From the NCBI GenBank assembly GCA_028284905.1, contig JANQQU010000088.1, positions 1-64,000 on the forward strand: 64,000 nt of DNA. Direction: 5' to 3'. The notes beneath the pieces were generated by a model that saw nothing but the letters and a program-made list of their open reading frames with translations, did no database searches and had not been told where the DNA came from. Positions 1-7,940 of the stretch are shown piece after piece; position 1 is the stretch's first letter, and each line of letters begins with the position of its first letter. The position numbers and the translations under genes are program-made. The DNA comes from Calditrichia bacterium. Its GTDB lineage: Bacteria > Calditrichota > Calditrichia > RBG-13-44-9 > J075.

Positions 1-90
1 TTATTTAGAACACCAGGACAATATTGAGAGGCTGAAGTCTAATTTTAATTCATTCTTGCGAAGATAATGAAAACTTTCGCACACTATTGA

Positions 91-180
91 TGCGGAATTG
101 GGAATGCGGAATTCATAGTGTCTTTTATTTAGTCATTCCGCATTCGCCATTCGCCATTCCGAATTCTCCTTTCCGCATTC
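91..180. repeat. Family A inverted intergenic repeat, copy 1
   Basis: The left part carries GGAATGCGGAATTC-type units and the right part carries the reverse complement, ATTCCGCATTCGCCATTC, several times. The arms can pair across an AT-rich loop. The element stops two bases before the stop codon of the four-helix-bundle gene on the minus strand, so it would form a hairpin at the 3' end of that transcript. The same family recurs at 631-750, 5314-5417 and 7650-7851. Bases 1-90 hold nothing I can recognise. Confidence 0.8.
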
Positions 181-182
181 AA

Positions 183-539
183 TCATTTGCTTCTTTTCCT
201 CGCCGTTTTAATCGATGCTACTATAATTGAAAGTATTTCATAGTTCTCATCTCTGATCGCTATTAGATCTTCGGGCTTAAGAAGTTTTAATTCTTCAATT
301 AGTTCCATCCAGAATAATGATTCATCCGCCTCTTCTTCAACAATGCCTAATTTGGCGATAAATTCTTTCACTGATCTGGCTCGGCATGCAGCTCTGTAAT
401 TTGCAGCCACTGAAGTGCTTGAGCGAAAAAGCTGATCAGCCAGGCGTCTTCCTTCATAATTCCCGGGCAGCTTTCTGCAAAGATTAACAACACTTATAGA
501 GAACTGTTTAGTACGTAATTTTAAATCTCTTTCAGCCAT
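183..539 (-). CDS. Four-helix-bundle protein (23S rRNA intervening-sequence type)
   Basis: A protein of 118 residues matching the family of small helical proteins first noticed inside 23S rRNA intervening sequences (TIGR02436). Recognisable features are an early FS..VVNLCR helix, the RRLADQLFRSSTSVAANY segment, and an E-rich helix ending in a lysine/arginine tail. Its biochemical function is not established; members are widespread as free-standing genes in FCB bacteria. The ORF track begins at a TTG at 551, but the ATG at 539 has a strong GGGGGAA ribosome binding site and gives the usual length, so I use 539. The stop codon abuts a family A repeat. No rRNA is nearby, so this is the free-standing form. 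Confidence 0.85.
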   Translation of the reverse strand: MAERDLKLRTKQFSISVVNLCRKLPGNYEGRRLADQLFRSSTSVAANYRAACRARSVKEFIAKLGIVEEEADESLFWMELIEELKLLKPEDLIAIRDENYEILSIIVASIKTARKRSK

Positions 540-630
540 GATTTCCCCCAAAGCATGTAAAGCACATAGATTCCAACAATATGTATTTAATCTACATTAA
601 CCCCGGAAAACAAAATTTAGAAAAGAAACA

Positions 631-750
631 AATTGGGAATGCGGAACTCGGAATGCGGAATGATGGAATAGAAGCTATTTTGTATTCCGCATTCCGAGTT
701 CCCAATTCCGAATTCTTAATTCCGCATTCCCCATTCCCCATTCCGCATTC
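631..750. repeat. Family A inverted intergenic repeat, copy 2
   Basis: Three GGAATGCGGAA-like units lie on the left and their reverse complements (ATTCCGCATTCCGAGTTCCC and following) on the right, separated by about 20 bases. The two arms are long and nearly complementary, so a stable cruciform or RNA hairpin is expected. It ends three bases before the stop codon of the minus-strand sigma factor gene. The ORF track entry at 581-871 is a translation of this repeat, not a gene. Confidence 0.85.
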
Positions 751-753
751 GCT

Positions 754-1353
754 TCACGATTTTATCTCCCTATACAACCAGGCCTTCGCTGTCACCCACT
801 CTCGTTTCACCGTTGCCGGGGAAATAGATAAGACTTCTGCTGTTTCTTTTATCGTTAATCCGGAGAAGTAACGTAACTCAACAATTCTGCTTAGTCTTAC
901 ATCCTGGGCTTCCAATAATTGAAGTGCTGCATCCAGTGCGATGATATCCTGCGACTTTTGTTCTTTATGAACATACTGCTCTTTAAAAGTTACCGGTTTA
1001 TCGCCACCCCCGCGTTTTTGGGCCTTTTTTTGTTTCGCATAGAAAACCAGAAATTGCCGCATGGCGCGCGCAGCGACTGCAAAAAAATGAGCACGATTTT
1101 CCCAGGAAAAATGTGCTTCGTCAATAAGACGGAGATAGGCCTCATGGACCAGATCGGTTGTTTGTAATGTATGTTTGGCGGATTCTCTGCGCAGGAAATT
1201 CGAAGCGATGGCTCGCAATTCCTGATAGATCAATGGGGTTAACGCTTCGAAAGCTTGTTCATTGCCATTTCTTAATTCCAGTAAAAGGCGTGTGATTTCT
1301 GTTGGTGAAGTTTGCAAAGCTGCCTGATGCTCAGGTTTTGTCATGTTTGACAT
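754..1353 (-). CDS. ECF-like RNA polymerase sigma factor (TIGR02999 type)
   Basis: A sigma-70-family factor of 199 residues. Region 2 is visible at about residues 20-95 (AFEALTPLIYQELRAIASNF, then LVHEAYLRLID), and region 4 at about 140-190 with the helix-turn-helix GLTIKETAEVLSISPATVKR. The RGGG basic linker between them and the TTDLVHEAYLRL block are typical of the ECF-like group TIGR02999, which in Acidobacteria, Planctomycetes and FCB members often occurs with Ser/Thr kinase-TPR proteins; one such kinase lies at 7941. No anti-sigma gene is adjacent. The track start at 1395 is TTG; the ATG at 1353 gives the usual N-terminus. It is divergent from the T9SS gene at 1635. Confidence 0.88.
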   Translation of the reverse strand: MSNMTKPEHQAALQTSPTEITRLLLELRNGNEQAFEALTPLIYQELRAIASNFLRRESAKHTLQTTDLVHEAYLRLIDEAHFSWENRAHFFAVAARAMRQFLVFYAKQKKAQKRGGGDKPVTFKEQYVHKEQKSQDIIALDAALQLLEAQDVRLSRIVELRYFSGLTIKETAEVLSISPATVKREWVTAKAWLYREIKS

Positions 1354-1411
1354 TATAAAATAAAGTTCTAAAAAATATAATTTTCGTTGAGCCAATAGGC
1401 AAAGATTTTTT

Positions 1412-1483
1412 CCCTTTAGAAGTAAAGGGGATCTTTGGTGTTCTCTCTTGTAGGGAAAGAACGATTATCCCTTTCCCTACAAG
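1412..1483. promoter_or_regulatory. Two perfect inverted repeats in a divergent promoter region
   Basis: CCCTTTA-gaag-TAAAGGG occupies 1412-1429, and CTTGTAGGGAAAG at 1447-1459 is repeated in perfect inverse as CTTTCCCTACAAG at 1471-1483 with an 11-base spacer. They lie between the divergent sigma factor and FG-GAP genes. No T tract follows either arm, so a terminator is less likely than an operator or a REP-type hairpin. Function is inferred from position only. Confidence 0.4.
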
Positions 1484-1561
1484 CCTAAAGCCGTTATGGA
1501 TGTGCGATTATCTATAGATGAGAGAATTGTAAATATAAAATGTGTAACTGAATTGAAATGA

Positions 1562-1606
1562 TTATCTCCTCCCGCTCCCTTTGAGGAGGGTTTTGGGAGG
1601 AGATGA
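1562..1606. repeat. Hairpin-forming CTCCTCCC/GGGAGGAG repeat
   Basis: ATTATCTCCTCCC is followed after about 20 bases by GGGAGGAGATGAT, giving a stem with a single mismatch; a smaller CTCCC/GAGGG pairing is nested inside. Purine-rich REP-like hairpins of this kind are common between genes in Bacteroidetes and relatives. It sits about 30 bases upstream of the ATG of the FG-GAP gene and could affect its translation or mRNA stability. Confidence 0.45.
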
Positions 1607-1634
1607 TTCTTTGTTAATCTGGGGAATTTCGCGA

Positions 1635-3293
1635 ATGAAAATTTTGAAAATATTTTTAAAATCGTTATGGGGAGTATTTCTATTTCCTGTATCTCTGGCA
1701 TTTGCTCAATTTAATACGACAACAATTGATCCACCCACACCTCAGCAATTTGCCGGATTTGGTCGTTCAATGGTTGCCATCGGCGATGTCAATAATGATG
1801 GAATCGCCGATCTGCTTGTCAGCGCTGCTACGGAAGATGTTTCCGCGATTGTGGATGCTGGCAGGGTATATGCGATCAATGGGGCAAATGGGGGAGTGCT
1901 CTACGAACTGGATACGCCCAATCCGGAAACATTCGGCACCTTCGGATTTACTCTTGCTGCCACAGACGTCAATAACGACGCGGTAAAGGACTTAATCATC
2001 GGTAGCCAGGAAACCGTCAACAACTTAGACGGTGCTGGCCGGGTATATGTTTTTGATGGTACCAATGGCGCGCCATTATATGATGTGGTTGCCCCATCGC
2101 CGGCGCAATTTGCCTGGTTCAGCCGATCGCTGACGGTTATTGATGATTTAAATAATGACGGGATTTCCGAATGGGTGGCAGGTAGTGGCGCATCTGCAAG
2201 TGGGATTACTGAAGCGGGTCAGGCATATGTGTTTAGCGGTATTGATGGAAACTTTCTCTTTGCGATTGATTCTCCAAATCCTAATGAAAGTGGATTGTTT
2301 AGTCTATCGATGGCTACAATCGCTGATGCAAACAACGATGGCTTTTCCGACATATTGATTGGTAGTCAGGAAACCCCGGACTCTCTTACAAAATCCGGAC
2401 GGGCTTACCTGATGAGTGGCATGGACGGCACACTTATTCATACGCTGAACTCATCTCACCCCAAAAATAATGGTAAATTTGGCTGGGCGGTTGCTGCTCC
2501 CGGGGATGTTAATGGCGATGATATTCCGGATTTGCTCGTTGGCAGTTCCGAAGATGTAAACGGTTTTGTCGATGCTGGAAGAGCCTATCTGTTTGATGGG
2601 GCTTCCGGTAATTTTTTATTTAGTATCGAATCACCAAATCCATTTCATGTCGATTGGTTTAGCCGAGGACTTGCCAATGCCGGTGATGCAAACAATGACG
2701 GAATCGATGACTTGTTAATTGCTGCGCCCCTGGCAGATATTTCCGGTACTTTTGATGCGGGACGTGTTTACCTGTTCAATGGTGCAAATGGAAATGTATT
2801 GGATTCCTTAACGGCTGTTAATCAGGAATTTAACGGCCTCTTTGGATTTTCCATGTTAGGCAGTTGGCAAACCGCTTCTTCAGTAGCCGATTATTTAATC
2901 AGCAGTTATACGGAAGATGTCAATAGCGTCGGGGATGCCGGGAGAATCTATCGCTTCCGGGCGGACAATGTTGCCATTGAGGTAGCCGGTGACTATCTAC
3001 CGAATCAGCTAAACCTGAAGCAAAATTATCCCAACCCTTTTAATCCTTCGACGACAATCGAATTGGAAATCGCTCCTGGCAACGCTCAGGGTGAAATGAG
3101 CTTGATAATCTACGATTTACTGGGAAAGCAGGTGCGGAAACTACTCTCCGGGGAAAAAATATCCGGGAGTTATCAGCTGGTATGGGACGGGCGAAATGAG
3201 GAGGGAACATTAGCGCCCAGTGGCATTTACTTCTACACTTTGAGTGCCAATACAGGATATTCCCAAACGAAAAAAATGTTGTTAACCAGATAG
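1635..3293 (+). CDS. Secreted FG-GAP (integrin-alpha-like) repeat protein with T9SS sorting domain
   Basis: A protein of 552 residues with a signal peptide ending VSLAFAQ. About seven FG-GAP repeats follow, each with a calcium-binding loop such as GDVNNDGIADLL or ADANNDGFSDIL and a GRVY(L/V)F strand, as in the integrin-alpha beta-propeller. The C-terminus from about residue 462 is a T9SS type A sorting domain (NYPNPFNPSTTIELEI ... SGIYFYTL). The product should cross the outer membrane by type IX secretion and be released or anchored. The track start at 1581 is a TTG inside a hairpin; the ATG at 1635 opens directly into the signal peptide. The next T9SS gene starts 21 bases after this stop, so the two are probably co-transcribed. 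The ligand or substrate is unknown. Confidence 0.9.
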   Translation: MKILKIFLKSLWGVFLFPVSLAFAQFNTTTIDPPTPQQFAGFGRSMVAIGDVNNDGIADLLVSAATEDVSAIVDAGRVYAINGANGGVLYELDTPNPETFGTFGFTLAATDVNNDAVKDLIIGSQETVNNLDGAGRVYVFDGTNGAPLYDVVAPSPAQFAWFSRSLTVIDDLNNDGISEWVAGSGASASGITEAGQAYVFSGIDGNFLFAIDSPNPNESGLFSLSMATIADANNDGFSDILIGSQETPDSLTKSGRAYLMSGMDGTLIHTLNSSHPKNNGKFGWAVAAPGDVNGDDIPDLLVGSSEDVNGFVDAGRAYLFDGASGNFLFSIESPNPFHVDWFSRGLANAGDANNDGIDDLLIAAPLADISGTFDAGRVYLFNGANGNVLDSLTAVNQEFNGLFGFSMLGSWQTASSVADYLISSYTEDVNSVGDAGRIYRFRADNVAIEVAGDYLPNQLNLKQNYPNPFNPSTTIELEIAPGNAQGEMSLIIYDLLGKQVRKLLSGEKISGSYQLVWDGRNEEGTLAPSGIYFYTLSANTGYSQTKKMLLTR

Positions 3294-3314
3294 CTTCACT
3301 GAATGGAGAATGAA

Positions 3315-5309
3315 ATGGACAGAATTATATCGTTCCTCTTTTTTCTGCTGATATTCTTTTTTGTTTCACCGATTGTAAATGCCCAGGTATATCCGCTACG
3401 GACGATCGAGGAAGTGCAATTTGTGCTAAATCCGCAAAATGACGATCAATCTTTCCTGCTGGGCGATACCATCGAAGTGCGTGGATTAGTAATGAATAAT
3501 GTGCGTGATCTTGCAGTGAATGAAGGCTGGGCCTGCTTTATTCTCGATGTCGATTTCCCGCAAGATCCCTGGCAGGGTTTACAGATTGTGCAGAACGATA
3601 CAACCGTTACGGCAACACTCTTCGGAAACGTGCAATCCGGTATGATCTGCCGTTTTACCGGCGTCGTTGAGGAAGCGGAAACGATGACTCAGCTATCTTT
3701 GCTTACTGATCCATTAGTGCCGGTCGTTATTGAATCTGCCGGTACTTTTTTACCTGCACCGATTCCACTCGGTACTGCAGATCTTACCAATCGGGAAAAT
3801 GGTGAGCAGTGGGAAGGACAGTTGGTGCGAATCGAAACTGCGATGATTACTGACAATAACTTTTCATCCAATCGGGCTGTCATCGAAGATAATAGCGGTA
3901 TGCCGACATTTGCTGATGACGGCTTTGCATTTTTTAACACTCGCTTCGGAAACGGTTCCTATAACTGGCCTCCCAATGGTACGGAAATTAGCATTGCAGG
4001 ATTCGTGCGAAGTCTTACTGATGGCAACAGTATTAACCCGCGGGATTTTACGGATTTAACAACTAACATTAATGCGCCGCAAATCAGCGAAGTGCAACGA
4101 TCGATTATCGTGCCGACATCAACAGATATGCTGACGATCAGCGCGGTTATTACGGATAATGGCAGTGTAAGCAGTGCCTCCCTTCACTATAGCGTTGATG
4201 ATAGCGTCTGGACAACTGTCGCCATGAGTGCAACGAGTAATCTTTGGGAAGGCGAAATTCCCCCGCGGGCCGACGGCAGTTTTTTGCGCTACTTTGTATC
4301 GGCGATTGATGATGATGGATTTATGTCCAGTTTTCCAGCGGACACCTCTCGTGCCTCCGGTAATGTCTTCCGCTATATCGTACGTGATAATGGGGCGCGA
4401 ATTGCCGATGTTCAAAGAACCTATGGGTATAATAATGATGCCTCGGGATATGTCGGTTATACCATTGAGTTGCAAGGGATAGTAATGTCCCAGCCAACTC
4501 AGTTTGCCGGTTATTTTATTCAGGATGCCGCTGCTGCCTGGTCTGGCATTTTTACAACCGGCACTGTGAATATCTACGAAATTGGTGATCTGGTTACGAT
4601 GAGCGGGATGATCGAAGAAGATTTCGGATTGACGAAGATGAATATTATTACCAGCGAATTGGAAACAGCGGGTGTGGGCGCATTTATGCCAGTGCCACAG
4701 CAAACCGGCGATTTAACCACAGGGGGTCTGTTAGCGGAAGCGTATGAATCAGTCTTTGTTTCTTTTCAAAATGTTACCGTTACGGAAGATTTACCCGATT
4801 CGGCGAATAATTTCGGAGAGTTCATCATCGACGATGGGAGTGGCGGCTTGCGTGTTGATGATTTGTCTGAACAGTATGAGGGGAATCTCGGTGGCGCTAT
4901 TATTCAGGGATCAGTGGGTGATATTCAGGGAATTCATTATTATCAATTTAGCGAATTTAAACTGGAGCCTCGCGATAGTAACGATGTTAATCTGGCCGTT
5001 GTCGGAATAAATGAAGAAAGCAATCTACCGCTTAATTTTGCGCTTGAAGTAAATTATCCCAATCCATTTAATCCATCGACAACAATTCGCTATCAAATTG
5101 CCACAGCCGGGTTTACCAAATTGATAATTTATAATGTGCGCGGAGAAAAAATACGAACGTTGGTTGCCAGCGAGCAATCTCCCGGTCAATATTCTGTTAC
5201 CTGGAACGGCCGCAATGAAAACGGAAAAATGGTAGCCAGTGGGATATATTTTTATCAATTAAAGTCCGGCAATCAACAGCAGGTTCGGCAAATGTTACTT
5301 ATGAAATAA
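3315..5309 (+). CDS. Secreted OB-fold/Ig-like protein with T9SS sorting domain
   Basis: A protein of 664 residues with a signal peptide (FFLLIFFFVSPIVNAQ). Two similar blocks, after the signal and at about residues 360-550, have the pattern GDTIEVRGLVM ... FILD / GYTIELQGIVMS ... FIQD ... GDLVTMSG. This resembles the OB-fold modules found beside nuclease and adhesin domains in secreted FCB proteins. An Ig-like block (ISAVITDNGSVSSASLHYSVDD) lies between them. The C-terminus is a T9SS type A domain (NYPNPFNPSTTIRYQI). No catalytic motif is visible. I prefer the ATG at 3315 because GGAG lies six bases before it; the ATG at 3303 is in frame. Its stop is followed at once by a family A repeat. Confidence 0.8.
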   Translation: MDRIISFLFFLLIFFFVSPIVNAQVYPLRTIEEVQFVLNPQNDDQSFLLGDTIEVRGLVMNNVRDLAVNEGWACFILDVDFPQDPWQGLQIVQNDTTVTATLFGNVQSGMICRFTGVVEEAETMTQLSLLTDPLVPVVIESAGTFLPAPIPLGTADLTNRENGEQWEGQLVRIETAMITDNNFSSNRAVIEDNSGMPTFADDGFAFFNTRFGNGSYNWPPNGTEISIAGFVRSLTDGNSINPRDFTDLTTNINAPQISEVQRSIIVPTSTDMLTISAVITDNGSVSSASLHYSVDDSVWTTVAMSATSNLWEGEIPPRADGSFLRYFVSAIDDDGFMSSFPADTSRASGNVFRYIVRDNGARIADVQRTYGYNNDASGYVGYTIELQGIVMSQPTQFAGYFIQDAAAAWSGIFTTGTVNIYEIGDLVTMSGMIEEDFGLTKMNIITSELETAGVGAFMPVPQQTGDLTTGGLLAEAYESVFVSFQNVTVTEDLPDSANNFGEFIIDDGSGGLRVDDLSEQYEGNLGGAIIQGSVGDIQGIHYYQFSEFKLEPRDSNDVNLAVVGINEESNLPLNFALEVNYPNPFNPSTTIRYQIATAGFTKLIIYNVRGEKIRTLVASEQSPGQYSVTWNGRNENGKMVASGIYFYQLKSGNQQQVRQMLLMK

Positions 5310-5313
5310 AGGA

Positions 5314-5417
5314 CGAATTCGGAATTCGGAATGCGGATTTTCAAATGCGGAATGCGGAATTTCGAATTCGGAATTATTAGTTCAACATTCCGCATTCGCC
5401 ATTCGTCATTCCGCATT
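5314..5417. repeat. Family A inverted intergenic repeat, copy 3, supplying a stop codon
   Basis: GAATTCGGAATTCGGAATGCGG units on the left oppose CATTCCGCATTCGCCATTCG units on the right. It fills the whole gap between two convergent genes: it begins four bases after the T9SS gene stop, and its right end encodes the last residues (NAE) and the TGA of the GDPD gene on the minus strand. The element therefore appears to have been inserted into, or expanded over, a gene end. Confidence 0.8.
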
Positions 5418-6269
5418 TAGTAAAGGTTGTATAAACGGATGATCATCGGCGATAAATTTTTTGATTCCCATTTGTTGAACACTAGCCAGATCCGCTTCAC
5501 TTTTGATGGTGTAGGCGATGTAGCGGTTTAGCATGTCGTTCTCTTTTAACCACTCCACATAACTCTCATCAATTTTATAGTGAAAAGTCGCGATAAAGTC
5601 CGGCTGAAAACGAACTGGAATCCAGTTGAACAGTAGATGGCTGGGGGGATTGACTGCTTCCAGGCAGGTTATTATTTCCGGATAATGATACTCCAGATAA
5701 GCAATAAACAAGGGATCGGCACTGGATACAATGCATTTTTCCCGGGCGGAATGTTTAACGAGAAAATCGTTGATCAGTCCGGCGCGGGTAACCAGATCGG
5801 CATTCCCGGGATACCGTTTCATATCCAGATAGAAGATAAAGTCTTCCCCGAAATCCTCAATTGCATCAGACAGGGAAAGGACGCGTTCCCGGATTTCCGG
5901 ATCTTTGCTTTGCAGAAAATTCTGCTGAAGCTCGGAGAGGCGTCTGCTGGTGACCGGGCCGGGCATCTTTAGCATGCGCTCCCCGGTTTTATCATGGAAG
6001 AGGAAAAATTGCTGATCCTGGCTGAGCTGAACATCAATTTCCACGCCGGGAAAACCGCGGGATTTCGCATGCTGTAGCGCTCCGGCAGAATTTTCCGGAA
6101 AGGGATAGAGCACGCCACGGTGCGCAAAAATGAATGTCCCTTCCTGCGCTATAAATGCCGTTGGCAGATGTGCTTTCGGGCCATAGCCACCCCCGATAAT
6201 CAGGAGCATCACTGCCAAACTAATAAAGGCAGTGATGAGAATGATCAGTAGCTTCTTAATAATTTTCAT
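5406..6269 (-). CDS. Membrane-anchored glycerophosphodiester phosphodiesterase
   Basis: A GDPD-family protein of 287 residues, predicted to hydrolyse glycerophosphodiesters to sn-glycerol-3-phosphate and an alcohol, or a related phosphodiester. The N-terminal hydrophobic segment (LLIILITAFISLAVMLLI) should anchor it with the enzyme outside the cytoplasm. The TIM-barrel signature is clear: FAHRG followed by PENS (metal and catalytic His), then EIDVQLSQDQQFFLFHD with the E-D-D-H cluster. DMKRY and the C-terminal IKKFIADDH are also in place. The ATG at 6269 is used; the track's extra residue is a GTG. It lies eight bases downstream of the PLP enzyme gene, in one transcript, so a lipid-related role for both is reasonable. 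Its last codons lie in a repeat. Confidence 0.88.
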   Translation of the reverse strand: MKIIKKLLIILITAFISLAVMLLIIGGGYGPKAHLPTAFIAQEGTFIFAHRGVLYPFPENSAGALQHAKSRGFPGVEIDVQLSQDQQFFLFHDKTGERMLKMPGPVTSRRLSELQQNFLQSKDPEIRERVLSLSDAIEDFGEDFIFYLDMKRYPGNADLVTRAGLINDFLVKHSAREKCIVSSADPLFIAYLEYHYPEIITCLEAVNPPSHLLFNWIPVRFQPDFIATFHYKIDESYVEWLKENDMLNRYIAYTIKSEADLASVQQMGIKKFIADDHPFIQPLLNAE

Positions 6270-6277
6270 CACTGCAG

Positions 6278-7504
6278 CTACTTCTTGAATTCGGCCATGA
6301 CGCTTAATACATAATCGATGTCTTCGGCAGTGTGGGCAGCGTTAATCTGGAAACGCATGGTTTCATCGCCGCGTGGCACCACCGGAAAGGTGAGGCCAAC
6401 CACCAGCACACCTGCATCGTAAAGGCGTTTAACCAACTCGTGGGTTTTTGCCGTATCCCGCACCAAAACCGGTACAACGGCGTGCGGCCCGGGAATCGAT
6501 TCAAACCCAAGATCCGCCAGTCCGGAGCGGAACTGCTCGGTGCGATCTTTAATTTGCTGCAGGCGCTTTTTGCCTTCAGCGCTATCTGCAATATCGATCG
6601 CCTGGGTTGCTGCGGCACAATCCGCGACGCTTAACGGATTTGTATAGATGTAGGTGTCCGCTTTCTGACGCACTGCTTCCACCAGCGCTTCGCTGCCGGC
6701 AATAAATCCGCCGTTTACCCCAAACGCTTTCCCGAATGTGCCGATAATAATATCCGGATTGGCACCGGCATGCTCCGGGGTGCCACGACCGCTGTCACCA
6801 TATGCGCCAATACCGTGCGAATCGTCGACAATGGTGATAACGCCATCGGGGAATTTGTCGTTATAGCCAGCGGCAGTTTTGACAATCTGATCCACCGGGG
6901 CAAAGTCACCACGCATACTGAAAATACCGTCAAAAATAATCATCACCCGGGTGATGCCCTCAGGCACTGCATCGAGATGACGCTTGAGATCGTCCATGTC
7001 ATTATGTTTGTAGATGCCCTTGTTCGCACTGGCAACATTGGAGATGCGCATCGCCCGGATGATGCTGTTATGGTTCAGTGCATCACCAATCCAGTAGGTT
7101 TGCTTATTGTTGACCGTCAAGGCGAGGGCGAGATTTGCAGTGTAGGCCGAATTAAAAATTTTTGCCGCCGGTTTATCGACAAAACGAGCGACCCGTTCTT
7201 CCAAAGCAATGTGGTAGTTAAAAGTGCCGTCAATAAAACGAACAGCGCCGGGACCGACACCAAATTTGTGTGTCGCTTCGTCTGCAGCATGGATCAAATC
7301 CGGATGGTTCGCAAGAGAAAGGTAGCTGTTGGAATTCATGCGGATAAACTCGGTGTCACTGTCCTGTAACTTATAACGGGGGCCACGACCGTCTTTGGGA
7401 GGAATATAATCAACAATAATTCGTTCCGGCGGCTTTGCCCGGCCTTCGGTTTTGAGTTGTTCAACTTCCTGAATCAGGGCGTGATCAAGTTTTTCCAGAG
7501 ACAT
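6278..7504 (-). CDS. PLP-dependent alpha-oxoamine synthase family enzyme (KBL / AONS / SPT-like)
   Basis: A protein of 408 residues of fold-type I, alpha-oxoamine synthase family, which condenses an amino acid with an acyl-CoA and releases CO2. Visible motifs are FNSAYTANLA (cofactor region), DALNHNSI, FDGIFSMRGDFAP, the VDDSHGIGAYG aspartate/histidine block and GTFGKAFGVNGG, whose lysine should carry PLP. Family members include 2-amino-3-ketobutyrate CoA ligase, AONS and serine palmitoyltransferase; the sequence alone does not settle which. The N-terminal extension (VDYIPPKDGRGPRYKLQD) resembles those annotated as SPT- or KBL-like in FCB bacteria. No biotin genes and no threonine dehydrogenase are adjacent, and the following GDPD favours lipid chemistry. 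AAAGGAT lies upstream of the ATG. Confidence 0.82.
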   Translation of the reverse strand: MSLEKLDHALIQEVEQLKTEGRAKPPERIIVDYIPPKDGRGPRYKLQDSDTEFIRMNSNSYLSLANHPDLIHAADEATHKFGVGPGAVRFIDGTFNYHIALEERVARFVDKPAAKIFNSAYTANLALALTVNNKQTYWIGDALNHNSIIRAMRISNVASANKGIYKHNDMDDLKRHLDAVPEGITRVMIIFDGIFSMRGDFAPVDQIVKTAAGYNDKFPDGVITIVDDSHGIGAYGDSGRGTPEHAGANPDIIIGTFGKAFGVNGGFIAGSEALVEAVRQKADTYIYTNPLSVADCAAATQAIDIADSAEGKKRLQQIKDRTEQFRSGLADLGFESIPGPHAVVPVLVRDTAKTHELVKRLYDAGVLVVGLTFPVVPRGDETMRFQINAAHTAEDIDYVLSVMAEFKK

Positions 7505-7517
7505 AGCAGCATCCTTT

Positions 7518-7562
7518 CAAGTTCCAGGTTCAGAGTTCAAAGTTCAGAGTTCGAAGTTACAA
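7518..7562. repeat. Family B short tandem repeat (TTCAGAGTTCAAAG)
   Basis: Five near-copies of a 7-9 base unit of the form AAGTTC(A/C)(A/G)(A/G)GTTC run in tandem just upstream of the PLP gene start. A related tract follows the permease gene at 46647. The period and the overlapping AGTTC core resemble short tandemly repeated repetitive sequences described from cyanobacteria, although the motif differs. Confidence 0.6.
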
Positions 7563-7649
7563 GCTAGAGAAGGAAACATTAAACGCTGAACTCGTTTCAA
7601 ATCGAAGATAGGTCTTTTGCGGAATCTTGTCAACGATTTCTAAGATTTT

Positions 7650-7851
7650 GGAATGGGGAATTGGGAATGCGGAATGTGGAATTCGGAATTATTCTCTGGT
7701 GAAAGTTTGCATTTTGAGGAAAGCCCTTGGGGGGAATGGGCAAATGAGCAAATATGCAAATGAGCAAAACAATCGGGTTGGGTTTGAAGCTTTGAAGATA
7801 AACCTTTAAATCTGAATTCCGCATTCCGAATTCCAAATTCCGAAATCCGAA
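7650..7851. repeat. Family A inverted repeat copy 4 enclosing a family C tract
   Basis: The left arm (GGGAATTGGGAATGCGGAAT and following) at 7650-7690 is complementary to the right arm (GAATTCCGCATTCCGAATTC and following) at 7814-7851. The roughly 120-base interior contains GCAAATGAGCAAATATGCAA, a tandem with a period of about eight bases. This is the only family A copy with a different repeat family nested within it. Confidence 0.7.
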
Positions 7852-7940
7852 GGGTTGATTGTCAAATAATAAAGTATTACTATTAATTAAACTAATGAAC
7901 GGCAACTGGGAATTTTTTCCGGCAAAGACAAGCCTGTATT

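Larger units (their letters stand above)
7505..7940. other. Gene-free, repeat-packed divergent intergenic region
   Basis: This 436-bp gap separates the minus-strand PLP gene from the plus-strand kinase. It holds a TTCAGAGTTCAAAG-type tandem tract at 7518-7562, an inverted family A element with arms at 7650-7690 and 7814-7851, and inside that a GCAAATGAGCAAATAT tract at 7740-7768. Track ORFs here (7627-7809, 7630-7905) are repeat translations. An AT-rich stretch at 7858-7905 is the best place for the kinase promoter, but I could not assign boxes. Confidence 0.7.

Noticed and set aside
91-750. Possible CRISPR array
   Set aside because: Units are short, degenerate and partly inverted, with no regular unique spacers and no cas gene in the window.
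581-871. Plus-strand ORF of 96 residues
   Set aside because: It translates the family A repeat (RVPNSEFLIPHSPFPIPHS) and runs antisense into the sigma factor gene. No ribosome binding site.
4119-4703. Minus-strand ORF of 194 residues inside the T9SS gene
   Set aside because: Antisense shadow of a clear plus-strand gene, with no recognisable domain or ribosome binding site.
6770-7369. Plus-strand ORF of 199 residues
   Set aside because: Antisense to the well-supported PLP enzyme.
7627-7905. Two overlapping ORFs between the PLP gene and the kinase
   Set aside because: Both are translations of the GGAATGCGG and GCAAATGA repeats, with low-complexity peptides.
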